NCBI GenBank assembly: GCA_000333855.2
Contig: CM007317.1
Location: 288,343 to 352,342, forward strand
Origin: Endotrypanum monterogeii
Lineage: Eukaryota > Euglenozoa > Kinetoplastea > Trypanosomatida > Trypanosomatidae
DNA length: 64,000 bases
Direction of reading: 5' to 3'
This document shows positions 1 through 9,466 of the stretch, piece by piece; positions within the stretch are counted from its first letter, which is position 1, and each line of letters begins with the position of its first letter. A program made the translations under genes and the position numbers. Under the pieces are notes generated by a model, which was not told the origin of the DNA, ran no database searches, and saw nothing but the letters and a program-made list of their open reading frames with translations.

Positions 1-371
1 CGCATGTCGACCAGGAGTCGACGTAGCAGATGCTGAACGTCCAGAACAAGAACTCCAGCTACTTCATCGAGTGGATTCCGAGCAACATCAAGTCCTCCAT
101 TTGCGACATCCCGCCCAAGGGCCTCAAGATGTCCGTCACCTTCATCGGCAACAACACCTGCATTCAGGAGATGTTCCGCCGCGTTGGTGAGCAGTTCACC
201 GGCATGTTCCGCCGCAAGGCCTTCCTCCACTGGTACACGGGTGAGGGCATGGACGAGATGGAGTTCACTGAGGCCGAGTCCAACATGAACGATCTGGTGT
301 CCGAGTACCAGCAGTACCAGGACGCCACCGTCGAGGAGGAGGGTGAGTACGACGAGGAGGAGGAGGCCTAA
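1..371 (+). CDS. beta-tubulin, 3' end, partial and frame-disrupted at the window edge
   Basis: This is the C-terminal quarter of beta-tubulin, the GTP-binding subunit of microtubules. From position 30 the frame reads the conserved stretch beginning [17 protein letters not shown], then the [20 protein letters not shown] segment and the acidic tail ending EEEEA. Upstream, bases 1-29 can be matched to the conserved RMSTQEVDEQ segment only if small indels are allowed; as written there is a TAG at 24-26 and a net loss of one base. Either the copy is damaged or the assembly is poor here, which is common in tubulin tandem arrays. The reading frame ends with GCC TAA TAG: the usual terminal tyrosine codon is missing and a second stop follows directly. 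The family call is certain; whether the copy is functional is not. Confidence 0.9.
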
Positions 372-1082
372 TAGAATGTCCCAGTGTGGGCGAGGGAGTA
401 CAACCCGTGTCGTGGTCGACGAGGCCGGAGCTTAGCATCACCTCAAGTCCCTACTGCGGTGTGTGCGTGCGTGAAGCCCCCCGTTCCCCTCTTTACTGGT
501 TTTAAAAGTTTTTTTTTTCTTTGGCTCTTGTATTCTGTGCGTTCCCCTTACCCCCACCTTCCCCCCTCCCCCTTGCCACCTTATTGCGCTGCCTGCGAAC
601 TGACGGTGTGTCCTCTTCCTTCCACTCTTTGTTTTCAACCACCAGTGATTGGGGTAGTGGTAGTAGAAGTCGCGAGGATGGTGATAGCGGTTGCAGAGGT
701 GCGTCTTCGTCGCAATGTGGTCAGGGAGGTGCCGATGCGGGGAGAGAGATGTGCGGCGGGTGCAAATCACGGCACCTATGCGAGTGGGATGGCTATCGCG
801 GCTGTTGTTTGTCCTGGGCCCAGTTTTTCTTTTTCCATCGTTCCCCTTGATGCACTCACACCTCGTCGCATCTTCTTGGAGTTTTGGCCAGTTTTTTTTT
901 GTGAAGGTGCGATACTCGAAAAACTTTCTTCAGAGCGTCGTCTCGCGTGAGCAAACAATTTTGTGTGCTTTTACCATGAAAAGTCTTTCTACATTTTTAC
1001 CTTTTTTTTTTTCTGTTTATCCCCTGTTCCCCTGTCACTCTTCCCTGATGTCTTTTCCTATTAATGTATCTATTCTTCTCAA

Positions 1083-1115
<33 letters not shown>

Positions 1116-1920
1116 GTTGTTGTGTTGTGCTCAAAATGTTTTCTTCATTTTTTTTTTTCACCGATGAAGTGCTTCCTCTCCACCCCGCCACGCCCCAATG
1201 CGTAGCGATTGATGTGGGTACACGCCTACACGTAACTCTCTCTATGTGTGTATATAGAGTTATATATCTATATCTATATATGGAGAAATGTATGCATATG
1301 CGTACGCATTTATACCCGTACTGATTCGCGTACGTATGTTGTTTTGAATACATTTTTTTCTCTTTGCGGGACACTTCTTTCCACTGTCGTGCGTGCTCGT
1401 GTTGCTCCGCCTGTGGTGAGACGGGGTGTACGTCATTAGACACACGCAGACATCTCTGTATACACACTTGTATAGAGGGAAAATGAAGTTTTGAACGCAA
1501 ACAGTCGATGAGGATATCAATCAAAAAAAAAAATTAAGAAGAAGCTGCTCCTCCACAGGATAGGAGGTGAAGAGCTGATCCATGGGCACAAAGGCTTTTA
1601 GATGGGGGCTAAGGAGAGTAGAGAGGAAAGGAGGGTTGGCAAGAGAGCACCAAGTGTGGCAAGAGATCATGCGATATCCTCAACACCTTGCCTTTTGGTG
1701 CATCGTCACCGCACCATCTTAACCGATGGCCTCGCCGAACGACTTCTTTTTCCCGTTGCCCCCTCCCCCCTCCCCCAATATGTGACTATTTCTGTTTTGG
1801 GGGTTTTGGAGGAAGTGGAGGTGGTCGGCGAATAATCGGTCTTCTCATGATGTGAGCCTCGGCAAGCTCCCGAGGGAAAGATGGGGGGGGTACACAGACC
1901 CCCATCTCTCCCCCCCAAAC

Positions 1921-1952
<32 letters not shown>

Positions 1953-2559
1953 CGAAAGAGTTGTTCTATCACCTCCCAGCCAAAGGGAAGGGGTCCAGAG
2001 ACGAGGGTGAGGATTCTCTAGCTCCTTTCTTCTCACCTCATTAAAAAAAAAAATCTCCTCACAAAAAAAAAATGAGGTGAGAAGAAAGGAGCTACGTTCA
2101 AGAATTTCTGTTCATGATGTAAATGTCTACGTGTGTGTATGTGTATGTGTGTGTCGGGGTAGGATGTGGTAGCGCCAACCAAAAAAACGAATAGACGGTG
2201 CTCCGTTTTGTTATCCACGCGCCGCCTATTCTTTTTTTGTTTCCACCTTTTGTGCACTCCAGTCTACTTCTACTCAATCTTTCCCTTTTCCCCCTCTTCG
2301 CGAAATGCGTGTTTCTTTATTTTGTCTTTTCTAAAGTGACGCTCATCTCTTTTTCTTTTTTTTTTCGGGATTTCTTTGCTTCACTGAGGCGTTGTTGCTT
2401 TCAGTCCATTTTACTTTAGCTTCGTGGGAAATCATCTTGATATTCGCTAAAACCGCCTCACTGCGGACACATACACACCTACACACATCTATACACACAC
2501 ACTATCACAAAGGAGGCATCTCCCAGTGACGCCATTGATATACATTTGCCAATGAAAAA
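372..2559 (+). other. intergenic spacer, tubulin to dienoyl-CoA reductase
   Basis: No credible gene is seen. The spacer is T/C-rich and holds a (TA)n tract at 1084-1113, a (CA)n tract at 1921-1949, a long C-rich run near 1745-1790 and a perfect inverted repeat at 2019-2094 (separate entry). Likely trans-splice acceptors for the next gene are the AGs at 2403-2404 or 2418-2419 after a pyrimidine-rich stretch, which would give a CA-rich 5' leader of about 140-155 nt. Open frames on both strands here are low-complexity. Confidence 0.7.
2019..2094. repeat. 24-bp perfect inverted repeat (hairpin)
   Basis: The left arm 2019-2042 is the exact reverse complement of the right arm 2071-2094. The 28-nt loop is mostly two A-runs. 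In RNA this would form a very stable stem with an A-rich loop in the tubulin 3' UTR or the reductase 5' region. It is not a bacterial-style terminator, since no U-run follows. The function is unknown. Confidence 0.9.
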
Positions 2560-4755
2560 ATGAAGAAGTATGAAAAGATATTGGAGCCGTTAGACCTCGG
2601 CTTTGCTCGGCTGCGTAATCGAGTGGTGATGGGGAGCATGCATACGGGATTGGAGTCCGCAGCATGCACCACTCGTTCCACTTTGTCCGCAGACGCGAAT
2701 CCGTACACGCGTCTGGCGCGATTTTACAAAGAGAGAGCTAAGGGTAAGGCAGGGCTCATCATCACCGGTGGGTTTTCACCCAGCGCCGAGGGTCAGATGT
2801 ATCCTGGCGAGAGGGTGCTGGGTCCCCAGGATTCTGATCTTCTGCGGTGCGTCACCGGCGCTGTGCACGAAGAGGGTGGACATATTTTGATGCAGATGCT
2901 CCACCCTGGACGTTACGCCAATGGCGATATGTGCGTGGCGCCGTCACCGATTCTGAGCCCCATCTCTCGCACGCAAAAGGTGCCAGTAGAGATGAGCGTG
3001 CCACTTATCCAGCGAACGGTCGATGACTTTGCCCGCCTCGCGATCTGCGCCCAGAAGGCGGGTTTCGACGGGGTCGAGATTATGGGCTCAGAAGGTTATC
3101 TCCTAAATCAGTTCATTGTTCGGCACACTAACCACCGCACGGACGACTACGGTGGAAGCTTCGAGAATCGGATACGGTTTCCATTGGAGGTACTGCGTGC
3201 AGTTCGCGATGCCACAGGCCCCAACTTCATTGTAATGTTTCGCTTGTCCCTTCTGGATCTCGTGCCTGACGGTTCGACGCAGGGGGAGGTTTTTGAATTG
3301 GCTGAGAAAGTATCCAGGGCTGGGGCAACCATCATCAACAGCGGCATTGGCTGGCACGAGGCTCGTGTGCCCACTATCGCCACCTCTGTGCCGCGCGCAG
3401 GCTACACTTGGGCTACAGCGGCTGTACGATCACATCTCCGTCGTAGGGGTATTGACATTCCTCTTGTGGCAGTGAATCGATTGAACCATCCCGACATTCT
3501 AGAGCAAGTGTTGGTGGACGGCGATGCGGACCTTGTCGCCATGGCGCGTCCTTTTCTCAGCGACCCCTATCTTGTGGAGAAGACGATGACGGGGGCGGTA
3601 GATCGCATCAATGTCTGCATCGCGTGCAACCAGGCGTGCCTGGACAACGTCTTCTCTGGAAAGACGGCCTCATGCATGCTCAATCCACTGGCTGCGCATG
3701 AAACGGAGCGCGCGGCATTACCTGTTTCTTCCCCGAAGAAGGTGGCCGTCATCGGCGGCGGCCCCGCCGGCGCGTCCGCTGCCATTACCCTGGCTGATCG
3801 TGGCCACCACGTCACGCTTTACGAGGCGAGCTCCAATTTGGGTGGACAGTTCAACTTAGCAAGACGCATCCCTGGTAAGGAAGAGTACCAGAGCAGCATC
3901 GACTACTGGACCAACACGCTGAGGAGTCACGCGAATGTGACGTTGAAGCTGGATACACGCGCCACTGCTGATATGGTGGGCGGCGGAGGCTATGACGAGG
4001 TGGTGGTGGCAACCGGGTGTGATCCACACGCCAAATCCAGTGCTGTCATAGCTGGCATAGACAAGTATCCCAATGTCTTCACGTACACGGAAGCACTGCT
4101 GCACCCCGAGAAGGTGGGTCGTCGGGTGGCCATCATTGGTGCCGGTGGCATCGGCTTCGACATGGCCACATTTCTCACTTCCCCAGAGAGCGCCTCGGCT
4201 GAAACGGTTGCAGAGGCACAGTACTCGAAATTTCAGAAGCAAGACAGCACTGCGTTCCACCGGAAATGGGGTGTCCACTCAACCGATTTCTCACAGGACA
4301 AGGAGGAGATGGACACATTGACCGGCCCAAGTGGCAGTAGCAACCGCTGCTCACCACTTCCCGGCGGTCTTAAGAAGCCTCTCATTCCGAAGCCCTACCG
4401 TGAGGTGACGATGTTCCAGCGTGCCCGCGGCAAACTCGGCGCCCATCTCGGTCCGACGACTGGGTGGATTCATCGCCTTGAAATTCGCTTCAACAAAGTC
4501 AGGACGGTGGAGGGGGTGACATACAAGAGCTTTGACGGCGCGAACCTTGTGTATGTTACTTTAGAGGGAGAGGAGCAGACGCTGGCCGTCGACTCTGTTG
4601 TCTTGTGTACGGGGCAAAGCTCGAACACCGAGTTTGAGAGAGCTGCAGCGCCGGTGCTCTCCAACCTGCACACAATTGGCGGATGCAACTTCACAAAGAA
4701 GCTGGATGCGAAGCTAGCAATCCTCCAAGCTCACAGCGTAGCAATTCGTCTCTGA
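2560..4755 (+). CDS. 2,4-dienoyl-CoA reductase (NADPH), bacterial FadH type
   Basis: The 731-residue protein reduces 2,4-dienoyl-CoA intermediates so that unsaturated fatty acids can enter beta-oxidation. The N-terminal half is an Old Yellow Enzyme-type FMN barrel (PLDLGFARLRNRVVMGSMHTG at the start). The 4Fe-4S cysteines follow in the pattern C-x2-C-x3-C-x11-C at C353, C356, C360 and C372. A C-terminal FAD/NADPH module begins with the GGGPAGASAA dinucleotide motif near residue 400. Y180 (in GSEGY) and H266 (in GIGWHEAR) sit 86 residues apart, as do the catalytic Tyr and His of E. coli FadH. The protein is about 60 residues longer than the E. coli enzyme, mainly through an insertion around residues 545-600. 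No peroxisomal SKL-type C-terminus or clear presequence is seen. The resemblance to proteobacterial FadH suggests lateral transfer. Confidence 0.93.
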   Translation: MKKYEKILEPLDLGFARLRNRVVMGSMHTGLESAACTTRSTLSADANPYTRLARFYKERAKGKAGLIITGGFSPSAEGQMYPGERVLGPQDSDLLRCVTGAVHEEGGHILMQMLHPGRYANGDMCVAPSPILSPISRTQKVPVEMSVPLIQRTVDDFARLAICAQKAGFDGVEIMGSEGYLLNQFIVRHTNHRTDDYGGSFENRIRFPLEVLRAVRDATGPNFIVMFRLSLLDLVPDGSTQGEVFELAEKVSRAGATIINSGIGWHEARVPTIATSVPRAGYTWATAAVRSHLRRRGIDIPLVAVNRLNHPDILEQVLVDGDADLVAMARPFLSDPYLVEKTMTGAVDRINVCIACNQACLDNVFSGKTASCMLNPLAAHETERAALPVSSPKKVAVIGGGPAGASAAITLADRGHHVTLYEASSNLGGQFNLARRIPGKEEYQSSIDYWTNTLRSHANVTLKLDTRATADMVGGGGYDEVVVATGCDPHAKSSAVIAGIDKYPNVFTYTEALLHPEKVGRRVAIIGAGGIGFDMATFLTSPESASAETVAEAQYSKFQKQDSTAFHRKWGVHSTDFSQDKEEMDTLTGPSGSSNRCSPLPGGLKKPLIPKPYREVTMFQRARGKLGAHLGPTTGWIHRLEIRFNKVRTVEGVTYKSFDGANLVYVTLEGEEQTLAVDSVVLCTGQSSNTEFERAAAPVLSNLHTIGGCNFTKKLDAKLAILQAHSVAIRL

Positions 4756-6780
4756 TGACAGACAAGCTCAATTTTATTGTCATTTATTTTGGATTTCGAA
4801 ATTTTTTTTTCCGTGGTGTCGTGTGTTGCTTCGGCTAGTCGGAGTTGCACGTGGAGTGGGTTTGCTTCTCTCCCCCTCTGTATCCCCATATCTCTTCTTT
4901 TTTTTTTCGGCTTTTATCAGTTCAACCCCACAGACTTCCATCCATTTTTTTTTTTTTCATGTGGCGGTCGTCGTTTCTTGTACAGCGATGTCAACCGAGA
5001 GGCCTTTCTGACAAGCTCATATATATACGGATGCTAACTTCAACATGGATAAGTGGTCTATCTCGTCCCCTCTCTTGTTGTGCACTTCCCCCCTTTCCCT
5101 TTTCCTTTCCCCGCCCACCTATGGGGGCTTCCTTTCCTTAGGCTTTCGCTGCCCTGATTCGTTGTTTTCTCTCCATCTCCCCTCACTGGTTGCTTACGCA
5201 GCTGCAGATACCGCCTTACACAAACGTGCTTGCTAACCTAATCATCTAGACGCACAACGGTGCACGAAAAGAAAAAAAAATAAAGAAAGCAGGCAAGGCA
5301 TCCTTCGCTTTTTCCTCTGAGCATTGTTCATCGATATATCAATTTCTGCGCTTCAGGTGTGTGATGTGTGTGTGATGTGTGTGTGTGTGTCTTTGAGCGT
5401 GTGTGTGTCTCGATGGAGCTTTCTTCCCCATTTTCCCTCTTATCCTCTTCTTAGCTCGCACCCACCATTCAGCGCCGCTTTCTCTCTAGATCGTGTGCTT
5501 ATCACTGCTTCTTTGCACCCGCTGTTGTTGGCACGCCCCATCTCTCTCTCCCCCGTTTTCCGGCTCCCTTGGCAATTTTCCCTTTGATTCCCTCGATAGG
5601 ATCACGGCGGTCACACTCTCGTCATCATTTTTTATTTTTTACGAATGGGTGTTGAAACGCTTCTAAGGCAAAAGAAGAGGCGCGTACGTTTTTTTTTTTT
5701 CCGGCTTGTCCTCCTCGTCCCCGAATGCTTTCCTCGGCTGCGGCACTTTTTTTAAATTTTCTTTTCTTCCTTTCTTCCTTCCCCCCCCCCCTCTCTCCGA
5801 TGCACTTCTGTTCTCCGCTTTACCGGTATGTGCGCTTTCCCTCACTGTCTTGTCATTCCATCGCACGGCGACGAGTCGTGATGTCATCATCTCTCATGTT
5901 CATGTTCATTGCTCTTTTTTTTTTTGCTGGAACATTTCACGTAGCCATTCGCTACACTCTCGCCCCCCCCCTCCTCCCCCCCCTCTCCCTTTTCCTTGTG
6001 GGCAATGCAGACTTCATGCAAGAGTTTTTTTTTTTTTTCTGAGTCCGTGAATGTGTACGCGGTTTTTGCCCCTTCCTTCTTCCTTTTTTCCATGCACACC
6101 TCACGCACCGAGCGACCCCTCTCTTTTTATTATTACTATTGCTATTATTATTACCGTTTTTCTAGGAAAGGAGAGGGGATGCAGGTACGATCGACGAAGG
6201 GGAACAGAGTTATAGAACCTCTCTCTTCTCCACTTACAAAAGTTAAGAGAGCAAACTGAATAATGCAAAAGAGAAAAAAAAAGAAGGAATATATTCTTTG
6301 CAATATGTGCGATCGCAGCGCAGCGCTTTCAGTGCATTGTTCTGGACACAAAAGGGAAAGAAGGAAAGGGAGGAGGAGGGAGAGATGGGGGGGGGGGAGC
6401 CACAGTGTGGCACAGGTCAACGTTTGGCGTCTCGTGTAATCACCTCTCTCTTGAATTCTGCCGCGATGATGCTTTACTTCAGCAATGATCGTATATGTGT
6501 AGGGAGAAGGAGGGTGGGTAGAGGGGGGGGGGGGGGAGGACCTCCCCCCCTCCCCCCCCTGCCCTCCCCCTGTCGGTTGTTTGCCCTATGCCCCCTTTTC
6601 CATTTCTCCACTCGTGTTTTTCCACTTTTTTTGTGTGTTTTGTTTTGTCTTCAATCGATTATGGTGAGGTGTGTGTCCATGAGTGTGTGAGGCGTGCAGT
6701 TATTGTGAAGTCTCTTGAACAGTCTCACAGACTCAGCGTTCCGCGTATAAGCCGCATAGAGTAGTACATTCGAAGGCTTT

Positions 6781-6826
6781 TCCTCCCTCCCTCCCTCCCA
6801 CCCATTTCCTTCATCCATGGTCGCAG
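6781..6826 (+). promoter_or_regulatory. candidate trans-splice acceptor for the 6860 gene
   Basis: A CCT-repeat pyrimidine tract is followed by an AG at 6825-6826. Splicing the leader there would leave a 33-nt 5' UTR. This follows the family rule (pyrimidine tract, then first suitable AG) and has not been mapped. Confidence 0.55.
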
Positions 6827-6840
6827 GGGTTACCCATATT

Positions 6841-6858
6841 ATGTTGTTGAGTTTTTAA
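6841..6858 (+). promoter_or_regulatory. five-codon upstream ORF
   Basis: An ATG at 6841 opens a frame of five sense codons (M L L S F) and stops at TAA 6856-6858, one base before the main ATG at 6860. It lies downstream of the likely splice acceptor and so would be in the mature leader. It could reduce initiation at the main start. Confidence 0.5.
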
Positions 6859-6859
6859 C

Positions 6860-8986
6860 ATGTGGTTGCGTTTCTCTCGCCATCTCCTTTTTTATATTCC
6901 CCCTACTTCAAGCGCGGCACCTGCGTGGCGTGTCGCGGCAAGGAATTCACCGCGTCATGACTCCTCACCAGGCAGCAAAGTTAACGTGGGTGGTGCTGCC
7001 GGCTCGAGTCCTCGCATAGTCAACTCTTCCGAGGGCAAGTGGCAAGGTGGTGCCAACCTACGCCACCGTCGTGGTCGTCGTGCCCCCGGTCGAGCTCTCA
7101 AACCTGGCGACCCGCTGCCGCCTCCCCTGACAGGCGAGGGGGGTGAATATGCGTCCTCTCAGGGTTACGTTTCCCAGCGCCAGGCCTATCGACAGCGGCG
7201 CGGCGCGGAGGGCGGCGCAGAGGACTCTGTGGTGGATAAAAGCGTCGCTGGCTCGCTCTTCACACCCTTACCTCGCTCCCGTGGTTTTTATGACGGTGTT
7301 GACGAGCACGCACGGCACGCCGCACGCCCAACTCGTGAGGTCAGGCAACAGCAGTTGCGTGATTCGCTGGAGGCGCAGGCGGCATCTGCTGTGGAGTTCA
7401 CAGACGGCGGCGAGGCCGACATCGAGTTGAATGGCTTGCCAGCTGATCAGTACCATGGCTCCGACGGGTGGACGACAATCCCGAAGGACTCGGCGCTCTA
7501 CAGCACCTTGTACGGCGTAGGGGACTTGGAGTCTCGCCAGCGCACTAACTCGTGGAGCGTAGCTGTGCATCACGCTAGGGTAAACGACTGCTGCTTCACG
7601 GATGATCTCACAAGTGATTCCTCCGCTGCAGCTGCACAGGGTCCCGGTGCGCACCGGGAAAATAGTGACCAAGCTTCTCCAGAGGTGCTCGATGATCGCC
7701 GACGTCGACGGCAGCACGATGATGGACTGCTCTCTGCATCTCTAGAGGGGGAGCTGTTGGCTCCCATGCAAGAAAGTGTGGGCCAGCCGCGGAGCACATA
7801 CGCGATGCGGAAGATGTTTGTGGACGGCCTTGTTGGATATCAAGGGGTGATCACGAGGGCAGAGGAGGCTACCTTGTGTCAGGAGCTTCTGCATCTCCTG
7901 CAGGATCCCAGGGCTGCCTACGTGGCCGAGGAAGCACGCTACTGTGTCAATCTCTACGAAAAAGAGCTCGGTATCCCAGGGAAGGACACCCTCGCTTTTG
8001 CCCTCTCGAGCTGCCAAACGCTGCAGCGGGTGCTGCACCGCTTTTTCTTCTTGGGCCTGATCCCCTCCGTACCCAACGTGTGCCAGGTCAGCGAGATGGT
8101 GGGTACCTTCAGCGGCTACCCAGTGCACCGCCACCCTCCATCGATTGGGCCCTATGTGGGGGTGCTGAACTTGGTGTCCACAAGTGTCCTGCATCTTCAG
8201 CACAAGGACGCGCCTTGGTACCCACGACTGCACATCACGCCCCGAAGTCTTTTCGTAGTAACTGAGCCATGCTTAAGCGAGTACGCAATTGGTTATAAAC
8301 AAACTCATCAGCCTTTCCACAGCTTCGAGTACGCGACACGCGTCTCTAAGGACTACCGCGTCGAGGTACTCTTCGCAACTGTCGAGCCAGCTCAGGCGAA
8401 GACCCTATCCGAGGCGGTACAGTTGACCGAGTACGCAGAGCAGCAGGCACGGAAGGGAATGCCGAAGCTGTCTTCTGGATCGAGTGGGCCTTTCACCGAG
8501 GCACGCCCACACCCTTCCGTGGCAAAGTCGGACGGTGGTGTTTCTCTTAGCGGACGCACTGATGAGTGGCTGCAACGCCTGCGAGACAATCTGCACACCT
8601 CCGAAGATACTAAGGGTGTTGGGAACGCGAAGCCTGTGGACGGGCACGCACTGCGACGACAGCTTTTGGCCGAACATTTGATCGGTGATCGGCCTCGATC
8701 AGACAGTGGTGTCGACGGCTTTAGTTCTGGAAAAGAATCCGGAGCTGACGCAGGCGTTCGGGTGAAGGTGTCGGATTCGGTGACAGAGGCGGGGTGTAGT
8801 GACAAAGGGACATCGGTGTGTGCAAGGCCGAGTTCCGCGGCACAAAGGCGCCTGACAGCGTTGAAGGCGCGCTACAACTTCGCACAGGAACTGAAGGCGT
8901 CGCAGCAGCGGATCGAGAGGACTAACGAAGGGCCGCGGCTTATTCGGGGCCATGCGCCGCGAGATCGGCTGCTGGGCATTAAATAG
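6860..8986 (+). CDS. AlkB/ALKBH7-like 2-oxoglutarate dioxygenase-fold protein, possibly degenerate
   Basis: The protein has 708 residues. The N-terminus (MWLRFSRHLLFYIPPTSSAAP, rich in Arg/Ser) resembles a mitochondrial presequence. After a basic, disordered first ~320 residues, an AlkB-like core spans roughly 325-510. The stretch GYPVHRHPPSIGPYVGVLNL corresponds to the AlkB HxD strand, SLFVV follows, then a distal His at 483 and Arg residues at 494 and 500. The 60-residue spacing from H423 to H483, with arginines 11-17 residues later, is close to ALKBH7, a mitochondrial family member. The expected Asp of HxD is His here (H423-R424-H425), so iron binding may be altered. The C-terminal ~200 residues are low-complexity. 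The fold assignment is by eye and moderate; DNA/RNA repair activity should not be assumed. Confidence 0.55.
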   Translation: MWLRFSRHLLFYIPPTSSAAPAWRVAARNSPRHDSSPGSKVNVGGAAGSSPRIVNSSEGKWQGGANLRHRRGRRAPGRALKPGDPLPPPLTGEGGEYASSQGYVSQRQAYRQRRGAEGGAEDSVVDKSVAGSLFTPLPRSRGFYDGVDEHARHAARPTREVRQQQLRDSLEAQAASAVEFTDGGEADIELNGLPADQYHGSDGWTTIPKDSALYSTLYGVGDLESRQRTNSWSVAVHHARVNDCCFTDDLTSDSSAAAAQGPGAHRENSDQASPEVLDDRRRRRQHDDGLLSASLEGELLAPMQESVGQPRSTYAMRKMFVDGLVGYQGVITRAEEATLCQELLHLLQDPRAAYVAEEARYCVNLYEKELGIPGKDTLAFALSSCQTLQRVLHRFFFLGLIPSVPNVCQVSEMVGTFSGYPVHRHPPSIGPYVGVLNLVSTSVLHLQHKDAPWYPRLHITPRSLFVVTEPCLSEYAIGYKQTHQPFHSFEYATRVSKDYRVEVLFATVEPAQAKTLSEAVQLTEYAEQQARKGMPKLSSGSSGPFTEARPHPSVAKSDGGVSLSGRTDEWLQRLRDNLHTSEDTKGVGNAKPVDGHALRRQLLAEHLIGDRPRSDSGVDGFSSGKESGADAGVRVKVSDSVTEAGCSDKGTSVCARPSSAAQRRLTALKARYNFAQELKASQQRIERTNEGPRLIRGHAPRDRLLGIK

Positions 8987-9098
8987 GGGATTTATTCCCC
9001 TCTACACACATATACACAGAAATGTGTAATTGCTCAGCTCAAGAGAGCCCTCAAGTGCAAAAGAGGGGAGGAAAAAAAAGAACATGCAACTCATGAGG

Positions 9099-9136
<38 letters not shown>

Positions 9137-9466
9137 CCAGTCTGTACATGCGCTCACATTGAGTGTTACGTGGATGTGATCACGCAGGCACACACGCATA
9201 TACACAGTAGTCAGAGTCTGGAAGGTCATCGGCTGTGATGTATTCACGTGTCCGTCTCACGACTTTCTGCACGAAACAGATCCGATGGTGAGCAGTAGTC
9301 GGTTTGGATGGTCACACTGTCTCCACTGCGCTCGTCTTCATAGGGACGTTTTGGTTTCGCTCCTTACCTGAGATTTCTGCCTAATTCTGCCCATTCAATC
9401 TTGTTGGATTTCTCATTAAAAAAAAAAATTACCATCTCTCTCTTTCCCTACTTCGACATTCGGCGT
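8987..9466 (+). other. intergenic spacer
   Basis: No gene is seen. A (TA)n tract lies at 9103-9134. The pyrimidine stretch at 9428-9452 precedes the next gene, but the first AGs after it lie inside the annotated 5' coding part, which leaves that gene's start uncertain. Confidence 0.65.

Larger units (their letters stand above)
4756..6859 (+). other. intergenic spacer, pyrimidine-rich
   Basis: I see no gene in this 2.1 kb. It is dominated by T and C runs, with a (GT)n-like stretch at 5359-5410, an ATT-rich triplet stretch at about 6127-6155, a G-run at 6386-6399 and a G-tract followed directly by C-tracts at 6521-6580 that can fold back on itself. The pyrimidine tract at 6781-6826 belongs to the next gene. 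Confidence 0.7.

Noticed and set aside
384..950. 188-codon + strand frame after beta-tubulin
   Set aside because: Composition is that of T/C-rich spacer (Pro/Phe/Ser runs); several overlapping frames of similar length exist, as expected by chance.
9401..9466. 22-codon upstream extension of the 979-residue protein
   Set aside because: It begins with TTG, not ATG, and crosses an A-run and pyrimidine tract typical of an untranslated leader.
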